A stretch of 64,000 nt of DNA, from assembly GCA_959602645.1 (NCBI GenBank), contig CAUGTZ010000005.1, positions 1 to 64,000 of the forward strand, given 5' to 3'. The notes under the pieces are model-generated. The model saw nothing but the letters and a program-made list of their open reading frames with translations. It did no database searches and had not been told where the DNA came from. Within the stretch, counting starts at the first letter, position 1; every line of letters starts with the position of its first letter. Below, in pieces: positions 50,246 to 57,617 of this stretch. The position numbers and the translations under genes were made by a program. The stretch is from an uncultured Collinsella sp. (GTDB taxonomy: Bacteria; Actinomycetota; Coriobacteriia; Coriobacteriales; Coriobacteriaceae).

Positions 50246-50866
50246 TTGATCAGCATGATTCTCGGCCGCAAGATTGGCATGACCCAGGTTTGGGACGAGG
50301 ACGACAACGTCGTTCCCGTCACGGTCATCCAGGCTGGCCCCTGCGCTGTCTCGCAGGTTAAAACTCAGGCAACCGACGGCTATGACGCCGTCCAGATCGG
50401 TTTCGGCGACATCAAGGCCAAGAACGTGAACAAGCCCATGGCTGGTCACTTCGCCAAGGCCGGCGTCGAGCCTGTCCGCTTCCTTCGTGAGGTCCGCGTC
50501 GAGAACGGCGAGGAGCACAAGGTCGGCGAGGTCGTCACCGTCGCTGATTTCGCTGATGTCGAGAAGGTCGACGTCATCGGTACCTCCAAGGGTAAGGGCT
50601 TCCAGGGTCGCATCAAGCGCTGGGGTCAGCGCCGCGGTCCTATGACGCATGGTTCTCACTTCCAGCGTCACCCCGGTTCTATCGGTCAGTGCGCCTATCC
50701 TGCGCGCGTCCTCAAGGGCGTCAAGATGGCCGGTCACATGGGTAACGAGCGCGTTACCGTCAAGAACCTTTCCGTTGTCCGCATCGATGCCGAGCAGAAC
50801 CTCATCTTGGTCAAGGGCGCTGTCCCGGGTGCCAAGAATGGTCTCGTCGCCATCCGTATGGCCTAA
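50246..50866 (+). CDS. rplC: 50S ribosomal protein L3
   Basis: Large-subunit assembly protein of 206 aa. ILGRKIGMTQVWDEDD at the start and the Gly/Arg-rich RGPMTHGSHFQRHPGSIG loop are diagnostic. A TTG start at 50246 is preferred because GGGA lies 7 nt upstream and the family has a few residues before ILGRK; the ATG at 50255 is the alternative. It opens this part of the S10 operon, with rpsJ missing in front. Confidence 0.95.
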   Translation: MISMILGRKIGMTQVWDEDDNVVPVTVIQAGPCAVSQVKTQATDGYDAVQIGFGDIKAKNVNKPMAGHFAKAGVEPVRFLREVRVENGEEHKVGEVVTVADFADVEKVDVIGTSKGKGFQGRIKRWGQRRGPMTHGSHFQRHPGSIGQCAYPARVLKGVKMAGHMGNERVTVKNLSVVRIDAEQNLILVKGAVPGAKNGLVAIRMA

Positions 50867-50912
50867 GGGCCCAGCCCATTTAGCCCAGCGTCATACCAAG
50901 GAGAACACTTAA

Positions 50913-51539
50913 ATGGCAAAGTTTGAAGTAAAGAACAGCGAGGGCAAGAAGGTCGCCGAGGCCGAGCTCGCCGCTGAGGTGTACGGCATCGAGCCGAACA
51001 TCCACGTTATGCACCACATCGTCAAGTGCCAGATGGCCTCTTGGCGTCAGGGCACCCAGTCTGCTAAGGGTCGCTCTGAGGTTTCCGGTGGCGGCAAGAA
51101 GCCTTGGCGTCAGAAGGGCACCGGCCGTGCCCGCCAGGGTTCCATCCGTGCTGCCCAGTGGCGTCACGGTGGCGTTGTCTTCGCCCCCAAGCCCCGTTCC
51201 TACGCTAAGCGTATGAACAACAAGGAGGTCAAGCTGGCTATGCGCTCCGCGCTGTCCGCCAAGCTGGCCGATGGCGAGCTCGTGCTCGTCGACGACTACG
51301 GCTTCGAGAAGCCTTCCACCAAGGCTGCCGTCGCCATGCTCAAGGCTCTCGGCCTTGAGGGCAAGCGTCTGACCATCATCGTTCGCGATGAGGACGTTAA
51401 CGCCTACCTGTCGTTCCGCAACATTCCCAAGACGTTCATCATCACTGCCGACGAGGCCAACACCTACGATCTCGTCAACAACAACGCCGTGCTGATGCCC
51501 GCCGACATCGCCGCTCACTTCGGGGAGGTGCTTGCATAA
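50913..51539 (+). CDS. rplD: 50S ribosomal protein L4
   Basis: Exit-tunnel protein of 208 aa, which in other bacteria also represses the S10 operon. The KKPWRQKGTGRARQGSIRAAQW loop (split around residues 65-85) and C-terminal NTYDLVNN are typical. AAGGAG precedes the ATG. rplW starts at the next base after the stop. Confidence 0.96.
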   Translation: MAKFEVKNSEGKKVAEAELAAEVYGIEPNIHVMHHIVKCQMASWRQGTQSAKGRSEVSGGGKKPWRQKGTGRARQGSIRAAQWRHGGVVFAPKPRSYAKRMNNKEVKLAMRSALSAKLADGELVLVDDYGFEKPSTKAAVAMLKALGLEGKRLTIIVRDEDVNAYLSFRNIPKTFIITADEANTYDLVNNNAVLMPADIAAHFGEVLA

Positions 51540-51827
51540 ATGACCGCCCACGAGATCATCATCCGTCCGATCGTGTCCGAGCGTTCCTTCTCCGGTATGG
51601 AGCTGAACAAGTACACGTTCGAGGTCGCCAAGGATGCTAACAAGTATCAGATCAAGGACGCTGTCGAGGAGATCTTCGGCGTCAAGGTCGTTCGCGTGAA
51701 CACCCTGACGGTCAAGCCCAAGACCAAGCGCGTGCGCTATGTCGCCGGCAAGACCCGTTCTTGGAAGAAGGCCATCGTCACGCTGGCCGAGGGCGACACC
51801 ATCGAGGTCTTTGGCAACCAGGCCTAA
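51540..51827 (+). CDS. rplW: 50S ribosomal protein L23
   Basis: Exit-site protein (95 aa) that docks trigger factor and SRP. IIRPIVSERSF, YTFEVAKDANKYQIKDAVEEIF (split) and VNTLTVKPKTKRV are family features. GGGGAGG within the end of rplD serves as its binding site. A strong hairpin follows, not rplB directly. Confidence 0.96.
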   Translation: MTAHEIIIRPIVSERSFSGMELNKYTFEVAKDANKYQIKDAVEEIFGVKVVRVNTLTVKPKTKRVRYVAGKTRSWKKAIVTLAEGDTIEVFGNQA

Positions 51828-51845
51828 GACTCGCTGCTGTTGAGT

Positions 51846-51881
51846 GAGCTCATGCCTCCCAAATAGGGGAGGCGAGAGCTC
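51846..51881 (+). terminator. hairpin between rplW and rplB
   Basis: GAGCTC-AT-GCCTCCC pairs with GGGAGGC-GA-GAGCTC around a short loop, followed by AAGGTTTTGGG. It is probably a partial terminator or processing site splitting the S10 operon. Confidence 0.65.
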
Positions 51882-51894
51882 AAGGTTTTGGGCG

Positions 51895-51926
51895 TATAAA
51901 ATGGACACGCCCGGAACCGTGTATAC
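51895..51926 (+). promoter_or_regulatory. internal promoter region before rplB
   Basis: TATAAA at 51895, then ATGGACACGCCCG-GAACCGTGTATAC (51901-51926), which matches the sequence at 50036 at 23 of 26 positions. It suggests that rplB onward has its own start. Confidence 0.5.
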
Positions 51927-52006
51927 GTCCGGTGTCATCGCACCCGAGGCAGAACCTCGAATCCCTGTCTGCGATGGCTAACGGATTCCTATTGAAAGGG
52001 ATTGTA

Positions 52007-52837
52007 ATGGCTGTAAAGCACCTTAAGCCGACCTCCGCTGGTAGGCGTTGGCAGACGATCTCCGACTTCTCCGAGATCACCTGCACCAAGCCCGAGAAGT
52101 CTCTTCTCGAGCCCCTGCCCAAGAAGGCCGGTCGTAACAACAACGGCCGCATCACCACCCGCCACCAGGGCGGCGGCGTGAAGCGTCGTTACCGCGTGAT
52201 CGACTTCAAGCGCAACAAGGACGGCGTGCCCGCCAAGGTTGCCACGATCGAGTACGATCCGAACCGTTCCGCTCGCATCGCTCTGCTGCACTACGCTGAC
52301 GGTGAGAAGCGCTACATCCTGGCCCCCAAGGGCCTCGAGGTCGGTCAGACCATCATGTCCGGTTCTGACGCCGACATCAAGCCGGGCAACGCTCTGCCCC
52401 TCGCCGACATCCCCGTCGGTACGCTCATCCACGCCGTCGAGTTCCAGCCGGGCAAGGGCGCTGCTATCGCCCGTTCCGCCGGTAACTCCTGCCAGCTGAT
52501 GGGTAAGGAGGGCAAGTACGCCATCGTCCGTATGCCTTCCTCCGAGATGCGCCGCATCCTCGTTACCTGCCGCGCCACCGTCGGTGAGGTCGGCAACGCC
52601 GATCACGCCAACATCGTCATCGGCAAGGCCGGCCGTAAGCGTCACATGAACGTGCGCCCGACCGTCCGCGGTACCGTCATGAACCCTGTCGACCACCCGC
52701 ACGGCGGTGGCGAGGGCAAGAACCACACCTCTGGTCGTCCCTCCGTTACCCCCTGGGGTAAGCCGACGAAGGGCCTTCGTACGCGCAAGAAGAAGAAGGT
52801 CTCGAACCAGCACATTATTCGTCGCCGTAAGAAGTAA
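52007..52837 (+). CDS. rplB: 50S ribosomal protein L2
   Basis: Peptidyl-transferase-centre protein of 276 aa. Conserved KHLKPTSAGRRW at the start, RHQGGGVKRRYR and the essential histidine region VDHPHGGGEGK near the end. AAAGGGA lies before the ATG at 52007. It is separated from rplW by 179 bp holding a hairpin and a promoter-like sequence. Confidence 0.97.
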   Translation: MAVKHLKPTSAGRRWQTISDFSEITCTKPEKSLLEPLPKKAGRNNNGRITTRHQGGGVKRRYRVIDFKRNKDGVPAKVATIEYDPNRSARIALLHYADGEKRYILAPKGLEVGQTIMSGSDADIKPGNALPLADIPVGTLIHAVEFQPGKGAAIARSAGNSCQLMGKEGKYAIVRMPSSEMRRILVTCRATVGEVGNADHANIVIGKAGRKRHMNVRPTVRGTVMNPVDHPHGGGEGKNHTSGRPSVTPWGKPTKGLRTRKKKKVSNQHIIRRRKK

Positions 52838-52869
52838 TTTCGGATACCGAGTTTTAGGAGAAAGCACTT

Positions 52870-53130
52870 ATGAGCAGAAGTCTCAAAAAGGGCCCGTTCG
52901 TGGAGACTCGCCTTCTCTCGCGTATCACCGCGATGAACGAGGCTGGCAAGAAGGACGTCGTGAAGACCTGGTCCCGCGCGTCTACCATCTTCCCCGAGAT
53001 GGTTGGTCACACCATCGCCGTCCACGACGGCCGCAAGCATGTGCCCGTGTATGTTACCGAGTCCATGGTTGGTCACAAGCTCGGCGAGTTCGCGCCGACT
53101 CGTACGTTCCGTGGCCACAAGGCCAAATAG
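52870..53130 (+). CDS. rpsS: 30S ribosomal protein S19
   Basis: Small-subunit head protein of 86 aa contacting S13. SRSLKKGPFVE at the start and KLGEFAPTRTFRGHK at the end are diagnostic. AGGAG precedes the ATG, 32 bp after rplB. Confidence 0.97.
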   Translation: MSRSLKKGPFVETRLLSRITAMNEAGKKDVVKTWSRASTIFPEMVGHTIAVHDGRKHVPVYVTESMVGHKLGEFAPTRTFRGHKAK

Positions 53131-53144
53131 GGGGTTAACCGTAA

Positions 53145-53516
53145 ATGGCAACTAAGTCTATTGAAACTGAGGCCACCGAGGTTCGCGCCGTCGCTAAGTA
53201 CGTGCGTGTTTCCCCCAGCAAGGCCCGCCTGGTGGTCGATCTGATCCGCCGCAAGCCTGTCGCTCAGGCCTTCGACATCCTCCACTTCTGCGACCGCGCC
53301 GTCGCCGTGGATGTCGAGAAGGTTCTCCGTTCCGCCGTTGCGAACGCCGAGAACAACAACGGTCTGCGTGCCGACAACCTGGTTGTCGCCGCTGCCTATG
53401 TTGACGAGGGTCCGACGCTTAAGCGCATCCGTCCCCGCGCCAAGGGTTCCGCTTCTCGCATTCTGAAGCGTACTTCCCACATCACCGTCGTCGTTGCTCC
53501 TCGAAAGGAGGCGTAA
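53145..53516 (+). CDS. rplV: 50S ribosomal protein L22
   Basis: Tunnel-lining protein of 123 aa. AVAKYVRVSPSKARLVVDLIR and the tunnel hairpin ending RIRPRAKGSASRI are clear. There are about 10 extra acidic residues at the N-terminus (MATKSIETEATEV). GGGGTTAAC precedes the ATG, 14 bp after rpsS. Confidence 0.96.
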   Translation: MATKSIETEATEVRAVAKYVRVSPSKARLVVDLIRRKPVAQAFDILHFCDRAVAVDVEKVLRSAVANAENNNGLRADNLVVAAAYVDEGPTLKRIRPRAKGSASRILKRTSHITVVVAPRKEA

Positions 53517-53522
53517 AGCTGT

Positions 53523-54233
53523 ATGGGTCAGAAAGTCTACCCCACCGGCTTCCGTCTTGGCATCACCGAGAACTGGCGCTCCCGCTGGTTCGCAGAGAAG
53601 GATTACGCTAAGACCCTCGGTAACGATCTCGAGATCCGCAAGTACCTCGAGAAGCGTCTTTCCCGCGCAGCTGTCTCCCGCGTCGAGATCGAGCGCGCTG
53701 GCGACAAGGTGAAGGTCATCATCCTCACCGCTCGCCCCGGCGTTGTCATCGGTAAGAAGGGTGCCGAGATCGATACCCTCCGCACCGAGCTCGAGAAGGT
53801 CGCTGGCGTCTCCAAGGGCCAGCTCTCCGTCGACGTTGTCGAGATCAAGCGCCCCGAGCTCGACGCCAACCTCGTTGCTCAGTCTATCGCCGAGCAGCTC
53901 GAGGGCCGCGTTGCCTTCCGTCGCGCTATGCGCAAGGCTGTCCAGTCTGCCCGCAAGGCCGGCGCTAAGGGCATCCGTATCCAGTGCTCCGGTCGTCTCG
54001 GCGGTGCCGAGATGGGCCGTCGTGAGTGGTACCGCGAGGGTCGCGTGCCTCTGCACACCCTCCGTGCCAAGATCGACTACGGCACGGCTGTCGCCAGCAC
54101 CACCATGGGCGCTTGCGGCGTGAAGGTCTGGATCTACCTGGGCGAGAAGCTCCCGGGCCAGCCTGTTCCCAACCCTGCACTCGAGGGCTCTTCCCGTCCT
54201 CGTCGTCGTAACTCCGAGAGGAGGGGTCAGTAG
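53523..54233 (+). CDS. rpsC: 30S ribosomal protein S3
   Basis: mRNA-entry protein of 236 aa. GQKVYPTGFRLGI at the start, the KH domain GVVIGKKGAEI and the C-terminal GAEMGRREWYREGRVPLHTLRA region are typical. AAGGAGG at the end of rplV provides the binding site. The stop shares a base with the rplP start. Confidence 0.97.
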   Translation: MGQKVYPTGFRLGITENWRSRWFAEKDYAKTLGNDLEIRKYLEKRLSRAAVSRVEIERAGDKVKVIILTARPGVVIGKKGAEIDTLRTELEKVAGVSKGQLSVDVVEIKRPELDANLVAQSIAEQLEGRVAFRRAMRKAVQSARKAGAKGIRIQCSGRLGGAEMGRREWYREGRVPLHTLRAKIDYGTAVASTTMGACGVKVWIYLGEKLPGQPVPNPALEGSSRPRRRNSERRGQ

Positions 54234-54736
54234 TGCTTGCCCCTAAGCGTATTCTTCACCGCAAGGTGCAGCGTGGCTCCATGAAGGGCCAGGCCAAGGG
54301 TAATACCGAGCTGCATTTCGGCGAGTTTGGTATCCAGGCTCTCGAGGCCCATTGGATCACCAACCGTCAGATCGAGGCCGCTCGTATTGCCATGACCCGC
54401 TACATGAAGCGTGGCGGTCGTGTCTACATCACGATCTTCCCCGATAAGCCCATCACCAAGAAGCCTGCCGAGACTCGCATGGGTTCTGGTAAGGGTAATC
54501 CCGAGGAGTGGGTGGCCGTCGTCAAGCCCGGCCGCATCATGTTCGAGGTCAAGGGCGTGCCCGAGGAGGTCGCTCGCGAGGCTCTGCGTCTTGCACAGCA
54601 CAAGCTTCCCATCAAGACCAAGATTGTTGCTGCCAAGAACGCTGAGCAGCGCATCGAGAAGGAGATGGCTGAGGAGGCCGCTCTCGAGGCCAAGTGGGCT
54701 GCTGAGGACGCCGCCGCCGCCAAGGAGGAGAACTAA
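54233..54736 (+). CDS. rplP: 50S ribosomal protein L16
   Basis: Protein of 167 aa that helps position A-site tRNA. APKRILHRKVQRGSMKGQAKGN, ITKKPAETRMGSGKGNPEEW and EEVAREALRLAQHKLPIKTK are family features. The GTG start overlaps the rpsC stop (shared G). The usual length is about 138; here an acidic Ala/Glu-rich tail of about 27 residues is added, probably a helix on the ribosome surface. rpmC overlaps its stop codon. Confidence 0.96.
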   Translation: MLAPKRILHRKVQRGSMKGQAKGNTELHFGEFGIQALEAHWITNRQIEAARIAMTRYMKRGGRVYITIFPDKPITKKPAETRMGSGKGNPEEWVAVVKPGRIMFEVKGVPEEVAREALRLAQHKLPIKTKIVAAKNAEQRIEKEMAEEAALEAKWAAEDAAAAKEEN

Positions 54737-54951
54737 TGAAGCCCGCAGAGATTCGTGAGCTCTCGGACGCTCAGCTCGTTGAGAAGCTGAAGGAAATGCG
54801 CGCCGAGCTCTTTAACCTTCGTTTCCAGATGGCCACCAGCCAGCTGGACAACACCGCTCGCGTCAACACCGTGAAGAAGGACATCGCTCGCGTCCTCACG
54901 GAGCAGCGCGCCCGCGAGATCGCAGCGGAGAAGTCCGCTGTCGCCGAGTAG
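54736..54951 (+). CDS. rpmC: 50S ribosomal protein L29
   Basis: Small two-helix protein (71 aa) at the tunnel exit. KPAEIRELSDAQLVEKLKEMRAELFNLRFQ (split) and TVKKDIARVLTEQRAREI match the family. It overlaps rplP by one base (TAATG junction). Confidence 0.95.
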   Translation: MKPAEIRELSDAQLVEKLKEMRAELFNLRFQMATSQLDNTARVNTVKKDIARVLTEQRAREIAAEKSAVAE

Positions 54952-54967
54952 GACCTAAGGAGAGAAC

Positions 54968-55228
54968 ATGACTGATTCGCGTAACTCGCGTAAGGTCCGT
55001 ACGGGTGTCGTTACCTCCGTCTCCGGTGCCAAGACCATTGTTGTCACCATCACCGAGCGCAAGCGTCACCCCAAGTACGGCAAGATGATGACCAGCTCCA
55101 AGAAGCTGCACGCTCACGACGAGGAGTGCACGGCTGGCGTGGGCGATACCGTCCGCGTTATGGAGACCCGTCCTATGTCCAAGATGAAGCGTTGGCGCCT
55201 CATCGAGGTCGTCGAGCGCGCTAAATAA
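54968..55228 (+). CDS. rpsQ: 30S ribosomal protein S17
   Basis: Primary 16S-binding OB-fold protein of 86 aa. KVRTGVVTSVSGAKTIVVTI, RHPKYGKMM and the C-terminal RPMSKMKRWRLIEVVE are diagnostic. AAGGAGAGA lies before the ATG, 16 bp after rpmC. A 118-bp gap with a GTATGC/GCATAC hairpin and a TATAAA box follows. Confidence 0.96.
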   Translation: MTDSRNSRKVRTGVVTSVSGAKTIVVTITERKRHPKYGKMMTSSKKLHAHDEECTAGVGDTVRVMETRPMSKMKRWRLIEVVERAK

Positions 55229-55346
55229 GCAGTCGCTCTTACGACTTGTACGTTTCCGAAGATGTGCGTATGCCTGGCTTGCATACCACGGGCCGTATAA
55301 AGGCTGCGCACCTCTCTTCGGTTCTTAGTTCGGAGGAACATCTACC

Positions 55347-55715
55347 ATGATTCAGATGCAAACCATGCTGAACGTCGCCGACAACTCCGGCGCTCGCAAG
55401 ATTCGCTGCATCAAGGTGCTTGGCGGTTCCAAGCGTCGTTATGCAGGCATCGGCGATGTGTTCATCGGTGCTGTCCAGGAGGCTACCCCTGGCGCCAACG
55501 TCAAGAAGAAGGACGTTGTCCGTTGCGTCGTCGTTCGCACCGTTAAGGAGATCCGCCGCAAGGATGGCTCCTACATTCGCTTTGATGAGAACGCCTGCGT
55601 TGTCATCAACAACGATGGTTCGCCCGTCGGCACCCGTATCTTCGGGCCCGTCGCTCGCGAGCTTCGTGACAAGAAGTACATGAAGATCGTCTCGCTCGCT
55701 CCCGAGACCCTGTAG
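55347..55715 (+). CDS. rplN: 50S ribosomal protein L14
   Basis: Protein of 122 aa at the subunit interface. MIQMQTMLNVADNSGARKI (split) and RFDENACVVINNDGSPVGTRIFGPVARELR are typical. GGAGGAA precedes the ATG. Upstream, TTGTAC and TATGCC (17-bp spacer) or TATAAA could give a separate promoter. Confidence 0.97.
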   Translation: MIQMQTMLNVADNSGARKIRCIKVLGGSKRRYAGIGDVFIGAVQEATPGANVKKKDVVRCVVVRTVKEIRRKDGSYIRFDENACVVINNDGSPVGTRIFGPVARELRDKKYMKIVSLAPETL

Positions 55716-55728
55716 TTAGGGGAGATAT

Positions 55729-56034
55729 ATGTATATCAAGAAGGGCGATAAGGTCCAGGTTCTCTCTGGTAAGGATCGCGGCAAGCAGGGCGTTGTCCTG
55801 CGTGCTCTCCCCGCCGAGAACAAGGTCGTTGTCGAGGGCGTTTCGGTCGTCAAGAAGGCCGTCAAGCCCAACGCTGCCAACCAGCAGGGCGGCATCGTTT
55901 CGCAGGAGGCTCCCATCGACGCCTCCAACGTCAATCTCGTTTGCCCCGAGTGCGGTAAGGTTACCCGCGTCGGTCACGAGAAGGACGGCAAGAACAAGCT
56001 GCGCGTCTGCAAGAAGTGCGGCCACAAGTTCTAA
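55729..56034 (+). CDS. rplX: 50S ribosomal protein L24
   Basis: Assembly-initiator protein of 101 aa with the KOW motif KKGDKVQVLSGKDRGKQGVV. The C-terminus carries a CPECGKVTRVG...CKKCGHKF four-cysteine zinc-ribbon-like end. GGGGAG lies before the ATG. Genes expected next (rplE, rpsN, rpsH, rplF and so on) are absent; a terminator follows. Confidence 0.96.
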   Translation: MYIKKGDKVQVLSGKDRGKQGVVLRALPAENKVVVEGVSVVKKAVKPNAANQQGGIVSQEAPIDASNVNLVCPECGKVTRVGHEKDGKNKLRVCKKCGHKF

Positions 56035-56060
56035 GCTGCCCGCAACATCAAGTTGCTAGC

Positions 56061-56095
56061 AAAGGCCCGGATGCCACGGCACCCGGGCCTTTTTC
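56061..56095 (+). terminator. terminator after rplX
   Basis: AAAGGCCCGG-ATGCC pairs with GGCAC-CCGGGCCTTT, then five T. It ends the ribosomal operon after rplX. Confidence 0.92.
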
Positions 56096-56104
56096 TATCC
56101 CTAC

Positions 56105-56208
56105 TCATTGGGGACAGACTTAAATGAGTGGAAGTCGCTTGGCATTCATTGGGGACAGACTTAAATGACCAGTCGTTGGGCATACTCATTGGGGACAGAC
56201 TTAAATGA
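56105..56208. repeat. three direct copies of a 23-nt GGGGACAGACTTAAAT repeat
   Basis: Copies at 56105-56127, 56146-56168 and 56186-56208 are identical over 23 nt and begin TCATT and end AATGA, so each has complementary ends around GGGGACAGACTTA. Spacers are 17-18 nt; the last two copies share the following ACCAGTCGTTG. Confidence 0.85.
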
Positions 56209-56410
56209 CCAGTCGTTGTGGACAGTCTCTATGCGCCGGCAGTCTGGGACTGTCCTTTGATGTCTGATGCCCCTAGAGGGGTGGAGTAATACGGCCTACT
56301 CTGTCTTTTATGGCTATGGTGTTCCGCCCCTTTATGTTTCATAAGGATCGTTATATGCGCATTTACGCGCATGTCATTGCGCGATAATGCGTGTACCCGC
56401 GCATACATGT

Positions 56411-56479
56411 GCAAATAATGGCTAAATGATGACCGTTAAGCAAATAAACACGCAAATACGAGCAAATGCACGCGTGTTT
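56411..56479. promoter_or_regulatory. repeat-rich region upstream of the oxidoreductase gene
   Basis: GCAAATA occurs at 56411, 56440 and 56452, with GCAAATG at 56462. AAACACGC (56446) is complementary to GCGTGTTT (56472). The area is AT-richer than its surroundings and 55-120 bp before the gene, so it may be the operator of the DeoR regulator encoded downstream. The rest of 56209-56410 shows no gene. Confidence 0.4.
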
Positions 56480-56534
56480 GTGCGAATATAGGGTTGTTAG
56501 AAATGAAGGACTTCCGATGATTCAGGAGGCACAT

Positions 56535-57614
56535 ATGGAAGATTCCAAGCAGGCTCCACTCGACTCCGCGGCAGCCGCAAAGGCAGCGTTCGCTTCGGTT
56601 CAGGACAAGCCGTTCCCCGATGATATCTTTACGGCTCCCGAGCTTCGTTGGGCTGTGATCGGTTGCGGCGTTATCGCCAACCAGATGGCCCAGTCTCTCG
56701 CTCTTGCCGGCCGCAAGCTTGCGGGCGTCGCCAACCGCACGCTGTCCAAGGCTCAAGCTTTTGCTGAGCAGTATGGCATCGAGAAGGTCTATGAATCGGT
56801 CGAGGACCTCTATGCCGATCCGAACATCGACGCGATCTATATCACCACCCCGCATAACACGCATATCACCTACCTGCGCGCCGCTCTGGCAGCTGGCAAG
56901 CACGTGCTCTGCGAGAAGGCCATTACCCTCAATTCCGCCGAGCTCGACGAGGCACGTGCCATTGCCGACGAGCACAACGTGGTCCTCATGGACGCCACCA
57001 CGGTGCTCCACATGCCCTTGTATCAAGAGCTGCGCCGCCGCATGGAGGCCGGCGAGTTTGGTCGCATGAATCTCGCTCAGCTCAACTTTGGCAGCTACAA
57101 GGAGTACGGCGATCTGACCAATCGCTTCTACAACCGCAACCTTGCTGGCGGTGCCATGCTCGATATTGGCGTGTATGCCCTGTCCGTCATGCGTCTCTTT
57201 ATGGCAAGCCAGCCCGCTGAGGTCGTGTCTCTAGGCAACACCTGTGAGACCGGTGTTGACGTTGCGGGCGGCATCGTCTGCCGTAATGCCGAGCAGCAGC
57301 TGGGCGTGGTGAGCCTTACGCTCCACTCCAAGCAACCCAAGCGCACGATTATTAGCTTCGATAAGTGCTATATCGAGGTCAACGAGTATCCGCGCGCCGA
57401 TCACGCGACAATCGTGTGGACTGCGGACGGCCACCGCGAGGAGGTCCACGCCGGCACCGAGGCTTACGCCCTTTGCTATGAGATGGCCGACCTGGAGAAG
57501 GCCGTTGCCGGCGACGACTCCAAGCGCGAGCTGCTGGATTATGCTTCTGATGTTATGAAGCTTATGACCAAGCTTCGCGCCGACTGGGGAGTCGTGTACC
57601 CCGAGGAGGAGTAA
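56535..57614 (+). CDS. Gfo/Idh/MocA-family oxidoreductase
   Basis: NAD(P)-dependent sugar or inositol-type dehydrogenase of 359 aa. The Rossmann motif is AVIGCGVIANQMAQSL near residue 40, preceded by about 35 residues that are not part of the fold. Further on are YITTPHNTH, the catalytic EKAIT (CEKP in most relatives) and GGAMLDIGVYALSV. AGGAGG lies 5 nt before the ATG at 56535. A DeoR regulator follows after 3 nt, so the pair is one operon. The substrate is unknown. Confidence 0.9.
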   Translation: MEDSKQAPLDSAAAAKAAFASVQDKPFPDDIFTAPELRWAVIGCGVIANQMAQSLALAGRKLAGVANRTLSKAQAFAEQYGIEKVYESVEDLYADPNIDAIYITTPHNTHITYLRAALAAGKHVLCEKAITLNSAELDEARAIADEHNVVLMDATTVLHMPLYQELRRRMEAGEFGRMNLAQLNFGSYKEYGDLTNRFYNRNLAGGAMLDIGVYALSVMRLFMASQPAEVVSLGNTCETGVDVAGGIVCRNAEQQLGVVSLTLHSKQPKRTIISFDKCYIEVNEYPRADHATIVWTADGHREEVHAGTEAYALCYEMADLEKAVAGDDSKRELLDYASDVMKLMTKLRADWGVVYPEEE

Positions 57615-57617
57615 GCG

